Source of the DNA: Lentzea albidocapillata
GTDB taxonomy: Bacteria > Actinomycetota > Actinomycetes > Mycobacteriales > Pseudonocardiaceae
Length of the DNA stretch: 64,000 bases
Assembly: GCF_000719115.1 (NCBI RefSeq)
Contig: NZ_JOEA01000004.1
Coordinates: 124,001 to 188,000, forward strand
Reading direction: 5' to 3'
Positions 51,945 to 60,101 of the stretch are shown one piece after another. The position numbers and the translations under genes were made by a program. Each line of letters starts with the position of its first letter. Position 1 is the first letter of the stretch. Under the pieces are notes generated by a model. The model saw only the letters and a program-made list of their open reading frames with translations, ran no database searches and had not been told where the DNA came from.

Positions 51945-52973
51945 TCAAGAAACGTTCAAACGCTCAGTCGATGAGCGGATCTTCAACGTGGGCAGCAGCT
52001 CGATGCGTTCGGTGGCCGCGACCTGGCCTTTCAGCTTCCGAAGCAGCAGTTCGGCGGCGACTCTGCCGACCTCGGTCTTCGGTGGCGCGACGGCCGTGAG
52101 CGGGATGCTGCCGAGCGACGCGACCACGTCGTCGTACGACACGACCGAGCACATCCGCGGCACCTCCATCCCGGCGTGCAGCAGCTGCTGGACCAGCATC
52201 AACGCGTCCTCGTCGCCGTGCAGCACCGCCGCCGTGGCCCGACGCTCGCGCAACACGTCCACGAGCCCGGTGTCCGGCGAGCTCCGCACCGTGACCGCGT
52301 CCTCCAGGTCCGCCGAGATCTCGCGGAACGCCCTGCGCAGCACCCGCGCCGTCGGGCTGTCGTCGCGTGCGGCGAGCACGATCCGCCGATGCCCGAGGTC
52401 GGTCAGGTGCTTCACGGCCAGATGCATGCCATACCAATGATCCGAGCACACGGAGTTCATCGCCCGCAGGCCTCCGCTCGGGCGTCGTTCCATGAGAACG
52501 GTCGGCACGCCCGTGTCCGCGAGCCAGTCGTCCTCGGCCTCCTCCTCGAACGTGCGCCACCGCGGTGCCATCAGCAGCCCCTGCACCGGCTCGGTCAGCG
52601 CCTTCTCGACGATGGGCCGTTCCGCGCCCCTGGCCTGCGGCGCGATGTGCAGGACCACCCGCATGCCGGCCTCTTCGAGGGTCTTGCGGGCGCCGTTCAT
52701 CGTCTCGTAGAGGTACGTGTGGCGCTCCGGCACGACCAGCGCGATCGCCCCGTTCGTGGCCTGCCTGGGCTCCGGCTGCTCGACCGGCGTGAGCGAGCGC
52801 GCGACGCCGTGCCCGCGCCGCAGCTTGCCGAGCCGCGCGAGCTCCTCGACGTCGCGCCGGATCGTGACGATCGAAACGTCCAGCTCCCCGGCCAGATCGC
52901 TCACCCTGACCGTGCCCCGCGACGCCGTGACGGCCAGGATCCGCTGCCGCCGTGCCTCGCTGGACTCCCGCAT
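51945..52973 (-). CDS. Hybrid regulator: DeoR-type HTH with LacI-type sensor domain
   Basis: 342-residue transcription regulator heading the sugar operon. Residues 1-60 are a DeoR-type HTH (ESSEARRQRILAVTASRGTVRVSDLAGELDVSIVTIRRDVEEL split), followed by a periplasmic-binding-like sensor (about 75-330) of the LacI/GalR type: AIALVVPERHTYLYETMNGARKTLEE, HLTDLGHRRIVLAARDD and MCSVVSYDDVVASLGSIPLTAVAPP. This pairing of HTH and sensor classes is uncommon but recurrent in actinobacteria. ATG at 52973 matches the usual DeoR start; an ATG at 53012 is possible. A motif just upstream is shared with the segment before the binding-protein gene, implying autoregulation and control of the operon. Confidence 0.87.
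   Translation of the reverse strand: MRESSEARRQRILAVTASRGTVRVSDLAGELDVSIVTIRRDVEELARLGKLRRGHGVARSLTPVEQPEPRQATNGAIALVVPERHTYLYETMNGARKTLEEAGMRVVLHIAPQARGAERPIVEKALTEPVQGLLMAPRWRTFEEEAEDDWLADTGVPTVLMERRPSGGLRAMNSVCSDHWYGMHLAVKHLTDLGHRRIVLAARDDSPTARVLRRAFREISADLEDAVTVRSSPDTGLVDVLRERRATAAVLHGDEDALMLVQQLLHAGMEVPRMCSVVSYDDVVASLGSIPLTAVAPPKTEVGRVAAELLLRKLKGQVAATERIELLPTLKIRSSTERLNVS
51951..51966. promoter_or_regulatory. Putative regulator motif, copy near SBP gene
   Basis: AACGTTCAAACGCTCA overlaps the end of the regulator gene and lies about 31 bases before the solute-binding protein start. It shares AAACGCTCA with the copy upstream of the regulator. Confidence 0.4.
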
Positions 52974-52987
52974 GACCGACCGCCTGT

Positions 52988-53005
52988 TCGTTTGAGCGTT
53001 TTGCG
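52988..53005. promoter_or_regulatory. Putative regulator motif, copy upstream of regulator
   Basis: The minus strand reads AAAACGCTCAAACGAA, sharing AAACGCTCA with the copy at 51958-51966 and repeating CAAACG-like units. It lies 15 to 32 bases before the chosen regulator start. Confidence 0.4.
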
Positions 53006-53071
53006 CGAGCATAGCTGAAACGGCTCTCAGCGACCGGGGACTAGCGTCGGCCGCGAGGGGGACGAGACGAC

Positions 53072-53992
53072 ATGAAGATCGTGATTCCAGGCGGTACCGG
53101 GCAGGTCGGCGGCGTGCTGACCCGCGCGTTCAGGGCGGCGGGCCACGAGGTGGTGATCATCAGCCGCAGCGGGGGCATGCGCTGGGACGGCCACTCGCTC
53201 GGCAGGTGGGCCGACGAGATCGACGGCGCCGACGTCGTGGTCAACCTGGCCGGGCGGAGCGTGAGCTGCCGTTACACGGCCGAGAACCTGCAGCAGATGA
53301 TGCGCTCGCGGGTGGACTCCGCGCGGGTCGTCGGCGAGGCCATCGCGAAGGCGGCCGACCCGCCCAAGGTGTGGCTGCAGATGAGCACCGCGACGATCTA
53401 CGCGCACCGGTTCGACGCGGCGAACGACGAGGAGACCGGCGTCCTCGGCGGGCGCGAGCCGGACGTGCCGGGCTACTGGGCCTACAGCGTCGAGATCGCC
53501 AAGCGCTGGGAGGCCGAACTGGACGAGGCCGACACACCGGGCACCCGCAAGGTCGCGCTCCGAGCGGCGATGGTGATGAGCCCGGACAAGGGCGGTGTGT
53601 TCGACTACCTGTCGTGGCTGGCACGCCTCGGGCTGGGCGGGCCGGTAGCGGGCGGGCACCAGTACGTCTCGTGGATCCACGACGACGACTTCGTACGGGC
53701 GGTCGCGCTGCTGATCAGGGAACCGATCGCGGGCGCGGTCAACCTCGCGGCGCCGAACCCGGTGCCGCAGCGGGAGTTCATGCGCGAGCTCCGCGCGGCC
53801 TGGCGCGTGCCGGCAGGCCTGCCCGCGACGACCTGGATGGCCGAGATCGGGGCGTTCGCGATCCGCACCGACACCGAACTGCTCCTCAAGAGCCGCCGGG
53901 TCGTGCCGGGCAGACTCCAGCAGGCCGGATTCGAGTTCCACTTCCCGAACTGGCGGGAGGCGGCGCAGAATCTGGCTGAGCGCAGGAGGTGA
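53072..53992 (+). CDS. TIGR01777-type NAD-dependent epimerase/dehydratase-like protein
   Basis: 306-residue extended short-chain dehydrogenase fold. The nucleotide loop is VIPGGTGQVGG; NLAGRSVSCRYTAENLQQM and TATIYAHRFD match TIGR01777 epimerase-like proteins; YWAYSVEIAKRWE holds the Tyr-x3-Lys-like position with the Lys displaced (Y-S-V-E-I-A-K). WIHDDDFVRAVALLI and the C-terminal DUF1731-like region (TELLLKSRRVVPGRLQQAGFEFHFP, split) complete the family. It ends one base before the first nitrile hydratase gene, with which it forms an operon. Substrate unknown. Confidence 0.88.
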   Translation: MKIVIPGGTGQVGGVLTRAFRAAGHEVVIISRSGGMRWDGHSLGRWADEIDGADVVVNLAGRSVSCRYTAENLQQMMRSRVDSARVVGEAIAKAADPPKVWLQMSTATIYAHRFDAANDEETGVLGGREPDVPGYWAYSVEIAKRWEAELDEADTPGTRKVALRAAMVMSPDKGGVFDYLSWLARLGLGGPVAGGHQYVSWIHDDDFVRAVALLIREPIAGAVNLAAPNPVPQREFMRELRAAWRVPAGLPATTWMAEIGAFAIRTDTELLLKSRRVVPGRLQQAGFEFHFPNWREAAQNLAERRR

Positions 53993-53993
53993 C

Positions 53994-54245
53994 ATGCCGA
54001 GGATCAACGACGTCGGCGGCCAGGACGGCTTCGGGCCCGTGACCGAGGAGCTCGACGAGCCGCCCTTCCACGCGGACTGGGAAGCGCACGTGATGGCCAT
54101 GAACAGGGCGCTGATCGGGCAGGGCGTCTACAACCTGGACGAGTTCCGGGACGCCGTCGAACGGACCATGTCACACGAGTCGTCGTACTACGAGAACTGG
54201 TTCCGCGCGATCCAGACGCTGCTGAAGGAGCGCGGCGTTGTCTGA
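53994..54245 (+). CDS. Nitrile hydratase beta subunit, N-terminal half
   Basis: 83-residue polypeptide equal to the helical N-terminal half of nitrile hydratase beta: INDVGGQDGFGPVT is the family hallmark, followed by FHADWEAHVMAMNRALIGQGVYNLDEFRDAVERT (split) and YYENWFRAIQTLLKERGVV. In most nitrile hydratases this is fused to the SH3-like half; here that half is the next gene, as in thiocyanate hydrolase and the three-subunit toyocamycin nitrile hydratase. AGGAGG precedes the ATG. Overlaps the next gene by eight bases. It is a normal subunit rather than a fragment because both halves are intact and in phase. Confidence 0.93.
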   Translation: MPRINDVGGQDGFGPVTEELDEPPFHADWEAHVMAMNRALIGQGVYNLDEFRDAVERTMSHESSYYENWFRAIQTLLKERGVV

Positions 54246-54504
54246 GCGCTACCGCACCGGCGACCGCGTCCGCACGTCCACAATGGACCCGGATCACCAC
54301 ACCCGGCTGCCGCACTACGCACGCGGCCGTCGCGGCACGGTGATCGGTCACGACGGCGTTCATCCGCTGGCGGACCTGAGCGCGCAAGGAATCCAGCAGC
54401 CACAACAGGTGTACCTGGTGCGGTTCTCCGCACGCGAACTGTTCGGCCACGGCGACCACAGCGTGACGCTGTCCCTCTGGGAGGACTACCTCAGCGATGA
54501 GTGA
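54238..54504 (+). CDS. Nitrile hydratase beta subunit, C-terminal SH3-like half
   Basis: 88-residue SH3-like barrel matching the C-terminal half of nitrile hydratase beta: YRTGDRVRTSTMDPDHHTRLPHYARGRRGTVI (split), followed by VYLVRFSARELFGHG and LWEDYLSDE. The VRF-A-ELFG-x3-H and LWExYL motifs are family hallmarks. TTG start overlaps the preceding gene by eight bases; the alpha gene overlaps its end by eight bases. With its neighbours it forms a three-polypeptide enzyme. Confidence 0.93.
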   Translation: MSERYRTGDRVRTSTMDPDHHTRLPHYARGRRGTVIGHDGVHPLADLSAQGIQQPQQVYLVRFSARELFGHGDHSVTLSLWEDYLSDE

Positions 54505-55087
54505 CGACCACGACGACTCCCCGATCGCCGCGCGCGTCCGGGAACTGGAAGCGATCCTCGAGGAGAAGGGCCTGCTGGACCCCCGCGAGCTGGACCAGGT
54601 GCTGGAGGCGTTCACGCACAAGGCCTCACCCGCCAACGGGTTCCGGGTCGCGGCACGAGCCTGGGTGGATCCCGCCTTCAGGGCACGCCTGCTGGAGAAC
54701 GCGAACGAGGCGTTGCCCGAGCTCGGACTGTCCATGGGCGGCGGCCTGCAGGTACAGCAGCTGCACGTCGTCGAGAACACCGAGGACGTGCACAACGTCA
54801 TCGTGTGCACGCTCTGCAGCTGCTACCCGCTCTCGCTGCTCGGACCGTCGCCCACCTGGTACAAGAGCACGGCGTACCGCTCGAAGGTGGTCAGCCACCC
54901 GCGTGAAGTGCTCGAGCAGTTCGGGCTCACGCTGCCGGAGACCACCAGGATCGAGGTGTGGGACGCGAACGCCGAGTCGCGGTACATGGTGTTGCCGCGC
55001 CGTCCCGAAGGTACCGAGAACCTCACCGAGGCCGAACTGGCGGCGAAGGTGACGCGCAACGGGCTGATCGGCACCGCGGCGGTGTGA
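54497..55087 (+). CDS. Nitrile hydratase alpha subunit (cobalt type)
   Basis: 196-residue catalytic subunit hydrating nitriles to amides (or thiocyanate, in the related hydrolase). The metal site is Cys104-Thr-Leu-Cys107-Ser-Cys109 in IVCTLCSCYPLSLLG; Thr after the first Cys indicates cobalt rather than iron. The second and third Cys are oxidised post-translationally in the family. AYRSKVVSHPREVLEQFGL and MVLPRRPEGTENLTEAEL are standard. It lacks the usual W after CSCYP. No activator or cobalt chaperone gene is adjacent; the preceding small subunits overlap it. Nitrile hydratase and thiocyanate hydrolase cannot be separated from sequence alone. Confidence 0.93.
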   Translation: MSDDHDDSPIAARVRELEAILEEKGLLDPRELDQVLEAFTHKASPANGFRVAARAWVDPAFRARLLENANEALPELGLSMGGGLQVQQLHVVENTEDVHNVIVCTLCSCYPLSLLGPSPTWYKSTAYRSKVVSHPREVLEQFGLTLPETTRIEVWDANAESRYMVLPRRPEGTENLTEAELAAKVTRNGLIGTAAV

Positions 55088-55088
55088 G

Positions 55089-56318
55089 TCAGCGGACCGG
55101 CTCGACCGCGGGGTCGTTCACCAACGACCGCACGGACCGGGACGCGAGCATGCCCGCGGTCGCGAGCAGGTAGATCGCGGCGCACCCGAGCAGGGCCGCC
55201 GAGGTCCCGAACGCGTGCGACACCGGCCCGATGGCGATCTGGGCCAGCGGGATCGCCACGAACGACCCGAGCATGTCGTAGGAGTAGACGCGAGCGAGCC
55301 GGTCGGGCGGCACGTGGTGCTGCAGCGCCGTCTCCCACGCCACGCCGAACTGCTCCAGGCCCAGTCCGGACACGAACGAGGTGACCAGGAGCAGCCACGG
55401 CTCCGGGTGCAGGACCATCACCAGCGGCAGCAGCGCGAAGCACGCCACGCACGCCACCCCGAACAGCAGCTGCCGGCGCACTTTGATCCGCATCACGACG
55501 AACGCGCCGGCGACCATGCCCGCGGTCTGCGCGGCCAGGACCAGGCCCCACATCTCGCGCCCGAACGTCGTGTCCGCCAGCACCGGCCCGAGCACCATCA
55601 CGCCGCCGACGAGGGCCGCGTTGACGAACGTGAAGGCGACGACCACGACCCAGACCCATTGGCGTGCCACGAACTCCGTCCAGCCGACCTTCAGGTCGGC
55701 CAGCGCCGACGGCTTGTGCGGGGCGGCGACATGGGCGGCGGGCACGCGCACGAACGCGAAGAACACGCCGGCCAGCGCGAACGACAGCGCGTCCACGGCG
55801 AGGCCCCAGCCGGGACCGGTGAACGCGATCAGCAGGCCGCCCAGCGCCGCGCCGCCGATGCGGGCGGAGTTCAAACCGAGGCGCAGCAGCGCGTTCGCCG
55901 GCAGGCGCAGCTCGACCGGTACGGTCTGCGGTACCAGCGCGGCGGAGGCCGGGAGCGAGAACGCGCTCGACATCCCGTTGATCGCCGACAGCACCACGAA
56001 CCACGTGATCGACGCCGTCCCGGTCAGCACGAGCACGGCGATCACCGCCTGGCTGGCGAAGCTGACCGCGCACGACCCGGCGAGCACGAGCTGACGCGGC
56101 AGCCGGTCCGCGACCACGCCGCCCCACAGCAGGAACACCACGTTCGTGAGCGACCGCGCGGCGACGACGATGCCCAGCGACGTGATCGACGAGGTGAGGT
56201 CGAGGACGGCGAACGCCAGCGCGATCGGCGCCATCGCGTTGCCGGCGATGGTCGTGACGCGACCGGCCAGAAGCCAGCGGAAAGCAGGATGCGCCAAGGG
56301 CGCCAGTGAATCCCCCAT
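55089..56318 (-). CDS. MFS transporter
   Basis: 409-residue major facilitator protein with twelve predicted TM helices, of the MFS_3/enterobactin-exporter-like group common among actinobacterial drug exporters. TM1-2 region: AFRWLLAGRVTTIAGNAMAPIALAFAVLDL; loop 2-3 holds LLWGGVVADRLPRQLVL, the family's D-R-x-x-R motif. GLEQFGVAWETALQHHVPPDRLARVYSYDMLGSF (split) is the conserved second-half signature. It converges with the nitrile hydratase alpha gene, with one base between stops. Substrate unknown. Confidence 0.92.
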   Translation of the reverse strand: MGDSLAPLAHPAFRWLLAGRVTTIAGNAMAPIALAFAVLDLTSSITSLGIVVAARSLTNVVFLLWGGVVADRLPRQLVLAGSCAVSFASQAVIAVLVLTGTASITWFVVLSAINGMSSAFSLPASAALVPQTVPVELRLPANALLRLGLNSARIGGAALGGLLIAFTGPGWGLAVDALSFALAGVFFAFVRVPAAHVAAPHKPSALADLKVGWTEFVARQWVWVVVVAFTFVNAALVGGVMVLGPVLADTTFGREMWGLVLAAQTAGMVAGAFVVMRIKVRRQLLFGVACVACFALLPLVMVLHPEPWLLLVTSFVSGLGLEQFGVAWETALQHHVPPDRLARVYSYDMLGSFVAIPLAQIAIGPVSHAFGTSAALLGCAAIYLLATAGMLASRSVRSLVNDPAVEPVR

Positions 56319-56336
56319 AGCGAAAACCTATAACGG

Positions 56337-56373
56337 CGGGAGCCGCCCGACCCTGGGGATCGAACGGCTCCCG
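56337..56373 (-). terminator. Hairpin between DoxX-like and MFS genes
   Basis: CGGGAGCCG pairs with CGGCTCCCG over a 19-base loop. It follows the DoxX-like stop by two bases and precedes the MFS start. Confidence 0.6.
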
Positions 56374-56374
56374 T

Positions 56375-56836
56375 TCATCGCACCCGCGGGTGCGATGAGG
56401 CGATGACCACCGCGGCGGCGACGGTCACCAGGTTCTTCAGGATGTACTGAGCTTCGAACGACGCCTGCAACGGACCCGACCACATCTCGCCGGGGAACAA
56501 CACCAGCGGTGTCGACACCAGCACGGCATGACCGGCCAGCAGGGCCGCGCACAACCGTGGTGCGCGGAAGCTCAGCAGAACCAACGCGATCCCGATCTCA
56601 CTGATCGCGGCACTCATTCTTGCCAGATCCCCGTGGATGATCCCGAACGTCAGCGCGGAGACCGTGCGTTCGACGAGGTCCTGGGCAGGGCTGCCACCGG
56701 GAAAGAGCTTCAGCACGCCGAACCAGAGGTACACGACCCCCAGTCCGATGCGCAGCAACGGAATTCCGGACTCCCGCGCAAAACGAGCCAGGCGTTCTCC
56801 GGTGCTTTCGCTGCGTGTGGTTTCTGGACTCGACAT
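56375..56836 (-). CDS. DoxX-like four-TM membrane protein
   Basis: 153-residue membrane protein. After a charged N-terminus (SSPETTRSESTGERLARFARESG) TM1 is IPLLRIGLGVVYLWFGVLKLF, followed by the DoxX-like GGSPAQDLV turn and TM2-TM4 (ISEIGIALVLLSF, LCAALLAGHAVLVSTPLVLF, ILKNLVTVAAAVVIAS). The WFGxLKxFPGxSPA motif matches DoxX/YkgB-type proteins. ATG at 56836 follows AGGGAGA. It is 58 bases downstream of the haem peroxidase on the same strand, so the peroxidase and this protein may be coexpressed. Confidence 0.85.
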   Translation of the reverse strand: MSSPETTRSESTGERLARFARESGIPLLRIGLGVVYLWFGVLKLFPGGSPAQDLVERTVSALTFGIIHGDLARMSAAISEIGIALVLLSFRAPRLCAALLAGHAVLVSTPLVLFPGEMWSGPLQASFEAQYILKNLVTVAAAVVIASSHPRVR

Positions 56837-56894
56837 CGATCTCCCTCTCCTGTCTGACTGCCACCACCCAGTCAGACAGGACACGCGAGGAAGA

Positions 56895-58565
56895 TCAGCT
56901 GATCGGGTCGCCCAGCGGGTTCAGCAGGTCGGCCTTGCCCTCGAAGGCGAACAGCAGCAGGTCGACCATGCGGAACGTGCTGGAGTCCGGGCCGAGGGTG
57001 GGCCGCCAGTACGGCGAGCGCACGATCGAGATCCGGCTGCCCTCCATCGCGCGGTGGAAGACCTCCGCGGTGATCCGGCCGCCGACCGGGCCCATCAGCC
57101 CGTTGCCGACCTCGGCCTCGCGCAGGATGTAGAACCACAACGGGGTGGCCGCGACCAGCTGCGCCTTCTGCTCCTCGGACAGGCCCTCGACGACCGCGCC
57201 GCCGTTGCCCACCAGGATCTGCTCTGCGGTGAGCGGCTCCACCCCGAACAGCTCGGCGATCTGCTGCCCGGTGGCGAGCTCCATCATCGAGGCCCTGGTG
57301 AGGTTGCGGAACGCGAGGTTGCGCTCGATCTCGCGGAACTGCGTGCCGCGCCCGCCGAACGTGCCGGCCGGCAGCTGCGTCAGCGGGTCGACCAGCAGCG
57401 TGTCGATCCGCTTGGTGACGTTGCCGCCACCGGACTCCGCGGGCGGCACCAGGTCGTCCCGCTCGGCCTCGGTGAAGTCGTAGAGCCGCCGGAAGTCCGC
57501 GATCCAGTTGCTGGGCAACGTGAAGACCGGGCCCCGGTTGACGTCGTCGAGGTCGGCCGGCGTGCCGGAGCTGGGATCGAAGTTGCCGCTCACCCCGGTG
57601 AAGGTGAACAGCGCGAACAGCGTCGCGATGCCACCGGGCCCGGCCGAGTTGAACACGCGGTTCCACTGGTACGCGCCGCGGACCTGGCTGTGCCCGAAGC
57701 GGTACGAGGCGACCGAGAACTCGATCGGCATGGTCGGCGAGTGGTCCCGGCACCGGCCGGGCACCTCGAAGAACCTGCGGCCGTTGGTGAAGACGTCGTC
57801 CACGATCGCCGGGTCGATGATCCTCGGCAGGTGGTCGGTCCTGAGCATCCACTGGTAGTGCCGCACCACGAGTTCCTTGGCTGCGCGGAACAGCCGCTCA
57901 CCCGTGAGGCCGGTGAGCGCGAGCTCGTCGACCACCCGGTTGTGGAAGCGGATGAACGCGAGGTGCGTCTGCGCCACCACGAGGTTCTCGTCGTTGCGGG
58001 CGTCCGGGATCAGCGGCAGCCGCCGATCCGCCGCCGTGCCGGCCGTCCCACCGCGGCGCGGCAGGTCGAAGCCCTCGAACGGGACGTTGGTGCCCTCGTC
58101 CGGAAACGGCACCGGCGTGGTGGTGCCGACCTTGAGCTTCACGCCGTCCTGGGCGTAGAAGACCTGGTCGTCCTTGTCGCGCGGGCCGCGGCCGTAGACC
58201 GAGTCGAGGTCCAGCGCCGGTGACCGGCCCTGCGTCAGCTCGTCGAGGTTCACGTCCTGCCCGAGCTGCGACTCGGTGCGGTCCATGGTGAGGTCGTGGT
58301 CGACGAACTGACCGAGGTAGGTGAACCCCGCCGGAACGGCCGGATCCGCCGAGTCGGGCTGCGGAACGTCCGCGGTGACAGCGGTGGCGAGGGCGACCCG
58401 CGTCTCCTCGTCCGTTCGCGGCCCTTTCGGCCCCAGTCGCGAGAACCGGAACCGGCGCAGTTCCTCCGCTGTGGAGGGCTGACGCGTGATGGTCCCACCT
58501 CTGCCGTCGAATTCCAGTACACCTTCGCCCACGACGAAGAAACTGTCGCGCACGTGCCTTTTCAT
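56895..58565 (-). CDS. Animal-type haem peroxidase
   Basis: 556-residue peroxidase of the animal haem peroxidase superfamily (An_peroxidase), related to bacterial peroxicins. The distal His is His90 in YLGQFVDHDLTMD; the proximal His is His292 in SYRFGHSQVR with the preceding Arg. NRVVDELA and VLRR-like helices (ELVVRHYQWMLRTDHLPRII, split) are family hallmarks. No signal peptide. ATG at 58565 is a few bases after GGGGGGAA. On the same strand a macrolide-type glycosyltransferase lies 119 bases upstream. Role (oxidation of a metabolite, halogenation or defence) is unknown. Confidence 0.93.
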   Translation of the reverse strand: MKRHVRDSFFVVGEGVLEFDGRGGTITRQPSTAEELRRFRFSRLGPKGPRTDEETRVALATAVTADVPQPDSADPAVPAGFTYLGQFVDHDLTMDRTESQLGQDVNLDELTQGRSPALDLDSVYGRGPRDKDDQVFYAQDGVKLKVGTTTPVPFPDEGTNVPFEGFDLPRRGGTAGTAADRRLPLIPDARNDENLVVAQTHLAFIRFHNRVVDELALTGLTGERLFRAAKELVVRHYQWMLRTDHLPRIIDPAIVDDVFTNGRRFFEVPGRCRDHSPTMPIEFSVASYRFGHSQVRGAYQWNRVFNSAGPGGIATLFALFTFTGVSGNFDPSSGTPADLDDVNRGPVFTLPSNWIADFRRLYDFTEAERDDLVPPAESGGGNVTKRIDTLLVDPLTQLPAGTFGGRGTQFREIERNLAFRNLTRASMMELATGQQIAELFGVEPLTAEQILVGNGGAVVEGLSEEQKAQLVAATPLWFYILREAEVGNGLMGPVGGRITAEVFHRAMEGSRISIVRSPYWRPTLGPDSSTFRMVDLLLFAFEGKADLLNPLGDPIS

Positions 58566-58684
58566 GTTCCCCCCTGTTTCCCCTCTTACAGGCGACCTGT
58601 TCTCCCCAACAAGCACCTGCCCCACCGCCAGTCTCCAGACGGACTAAATTTCCGTCGAAGCTTTTGGTCACACCCAAAATGTCG

Positions 58685-59734
58685 TCACACAGCGGATACG
58701 AGGTGGTCCGGAATATTCGTGAAAACCTCAAGATCGATTATTTGCGCGGCCAGGTTCTCAGCGGCGTCGTGATATTTCCTCGTGTTCAGCACGTGCTGGA
58801 TCCGTTCAACCAGAACGGTGGCGGTCAGCCCTTTCACGTCCACCCGCACGCCCACGCCGAGATCTTGAATGCGGTCCGCGTTACGCGGCTGGTCGGCGAA
58901 CAACGGCATCGCGACCATCGGCACGCCGGCGGTCAGCGCCTCCCGCACGCCGCTGTAGCCCGCGTGCGTCACGAACACCTTCGCGGTGCCCAGGAGCCGC
59001 TGCTGCGGGATCTCCGGTGCGAGGCGGACGTTCGGCGGGCGCGGGCCGGTCCACTCGCCGTGGCCGATCGCGACGACAGCGCGTGCCGAGACCTCACCCA
59101 GCGCCTCCACCAAGACGTGCGGCAGCGTGGACTCCGGCATCAGCCACTGGGCGTAGGTGCCGAACGAGGCGACGATCTCCGGTCCCTCCTCGTCCCCCTG
59201 CTCGATCGGCACGCGGAAGTGGTGCTGGGCCGGGTGCCACGACGCCGGGGTCAGGCCGGCGGTGAGGACCGGTTCGGTCGCGCCGACCTGGAACCTGGCG
59301 CGCACCTTGTCCACCAGCTCGTCGAGCAGCGGGATCTCCAGCGGCGCGAACGGGGCGATGTCGATCAGCGCGTGCGGGATGCCGAGCACCTCGGCGGCGA
59401 TCTGGCCGCCGTACTCGCTGGTCTCGCGCACGATGACGTCCGGACGCCAGGTGCGGGCGAAGTCGAGGATGTTGGCGGCGGACGCGACCACGAGCGCGTC
59501 GGACCAGAGCGGCACCTTCAGCACGCCGTCACGTTCCGGGATCCACGGTGGCGGTGGCCCGAGGTCCGACGGCGCCGGGATGTCCGGCATCACGACGGTG
59601 TGCTCGAGGTGCGCCATCGCGGGCCCTGTCGCGATCACGGCCTCGTGGCCCCTCTGCCGGAACGCCCGCGCGAGCGGCACCATCGTCGGCATCAGGTGGG
59701 AGTGGATGGGCAAAGACGTCAGAAGAACGCGCAC
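58685..59734 (-). CDS. GT1 (MGT-type) glycosyltransferase
   Basis: 349-residue UDP/TDP-sugar-dependent glycosyltransferase of the macrolide GT1 group. The N-terminal acceptor domain opens VRVLLTSLPIHSHLMPTMVPLARAFRQRGHEAVIAT (split); the donor domain has PRNADRIQDLGVG after the VTHAGYSGVREALTAGVPMVAMPLFADQ signature (split), the classical TDP-sugar site. Likely glycosylates a secondary metabolite or xenobiotic. GTG at 59734 gives a canonical N-terminus; upstream residues are antisense to the STAS gene. Divergent from the STAS protein by 43 bases; same strand as the haem peroxidase. Confidence 0.93.
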   Translation of the reverse strand: MRVLLTSLPIHSHLMPTMVPLARAFRQRGHEAVIATGPAMAHLEHTVVMPDIPAPSDLGPPPPWIPERDGVLKVPLWSDALVVASAANILDFARTWRPDVIVRETSEYGGQIAAEVLGIPHALIDIAPFAPLEIPLLDELVDKVRARFQVGATEPVLTAGLTPASWHPAQHHFRVPIEQGDEEGPEIVASFGTYAQWLMPESTLPHVLVEALGEVSARAVVAIGHGEWTGPRPPNVRLAPEIPQQRLLGTAKVFVTHAGYSGVREALTAGVPMVAMPLFADQPRNADRIQDLGVGVRVDVKGLTATVLVERIQHVLNTRKYHDAAENLAAQIIDLEVFTNIPDHLVSAV

Positions 59735-59777
59735 GAGAACCAGTTTCGCGGCGGGCACCACTGGGTACAGCTGCGAA

Positions 59778-60101
59778 ATGCTCGAAGTCATGGTGACCGA
59801 GTCGTCGCCTGCCTCCACCCTCGTCACTGTCTCCGGTGAACTCGCCGGCTCCGGTTCGGAACGACTGCTCGCGCGGCTGGACCGTCTGCTCGACGACGGC
59901 CACCGCTACGTCGTGCTGGACCTGGCAGCCGTCACGTTCTGCGACTCCAGCGGGGTGAGTGCTCTCGTGCGCGGACATGCGCGTGCCTCGGCCGCGGCGG
60001 GCGGGTTGAAGCTCTCCGCCGCGTCGGAGCAGGTGACACGGGTGCTCGAACTGTCGGGCCTGGCCAGAATGCTCGGCCTGCAGTCCACAGTGGAGGCTTA
60101 G
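59778..60101 (+). CDS. STAS-domain anti-sigma factor antagonist
   Basis: 107-residue STAS-domain protein of the anti-sigma antagonist type. LVTVSGELAGSG, YVVLDLAAVTFCDSSGVSALV (phosphorylatable Ser in the DSSG loop) and LELSGLARMLGL are hallmarks. Such proteins release SigB/SigF-type factors or act in other partner switches; no kinase/anti-sigma gene is adjacent. ATG at 59778; ATG at 59790 is an alternative. The stop overlaps the end of the convergent chorismate mutase gene by four bases. Confidence 0.9.
   Translation: MLEVMVTESSPASTLVTVSGELAGSGSERLLARLDRLLDDGHRYVVLDLAAVTFCDSSGVSALVRGHARASAAAGGLKLSAASEQVTRVLELSGLARMLGLQSTVEA

Noticed and set aside
53994..54504. Nitrile hydratase beta as a frameshifted pseudogene.
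   Set aside because: Both halves have their own start, ribosome site (first) and conserved motifs, with 8-base overlaps, as known split enzymes do.
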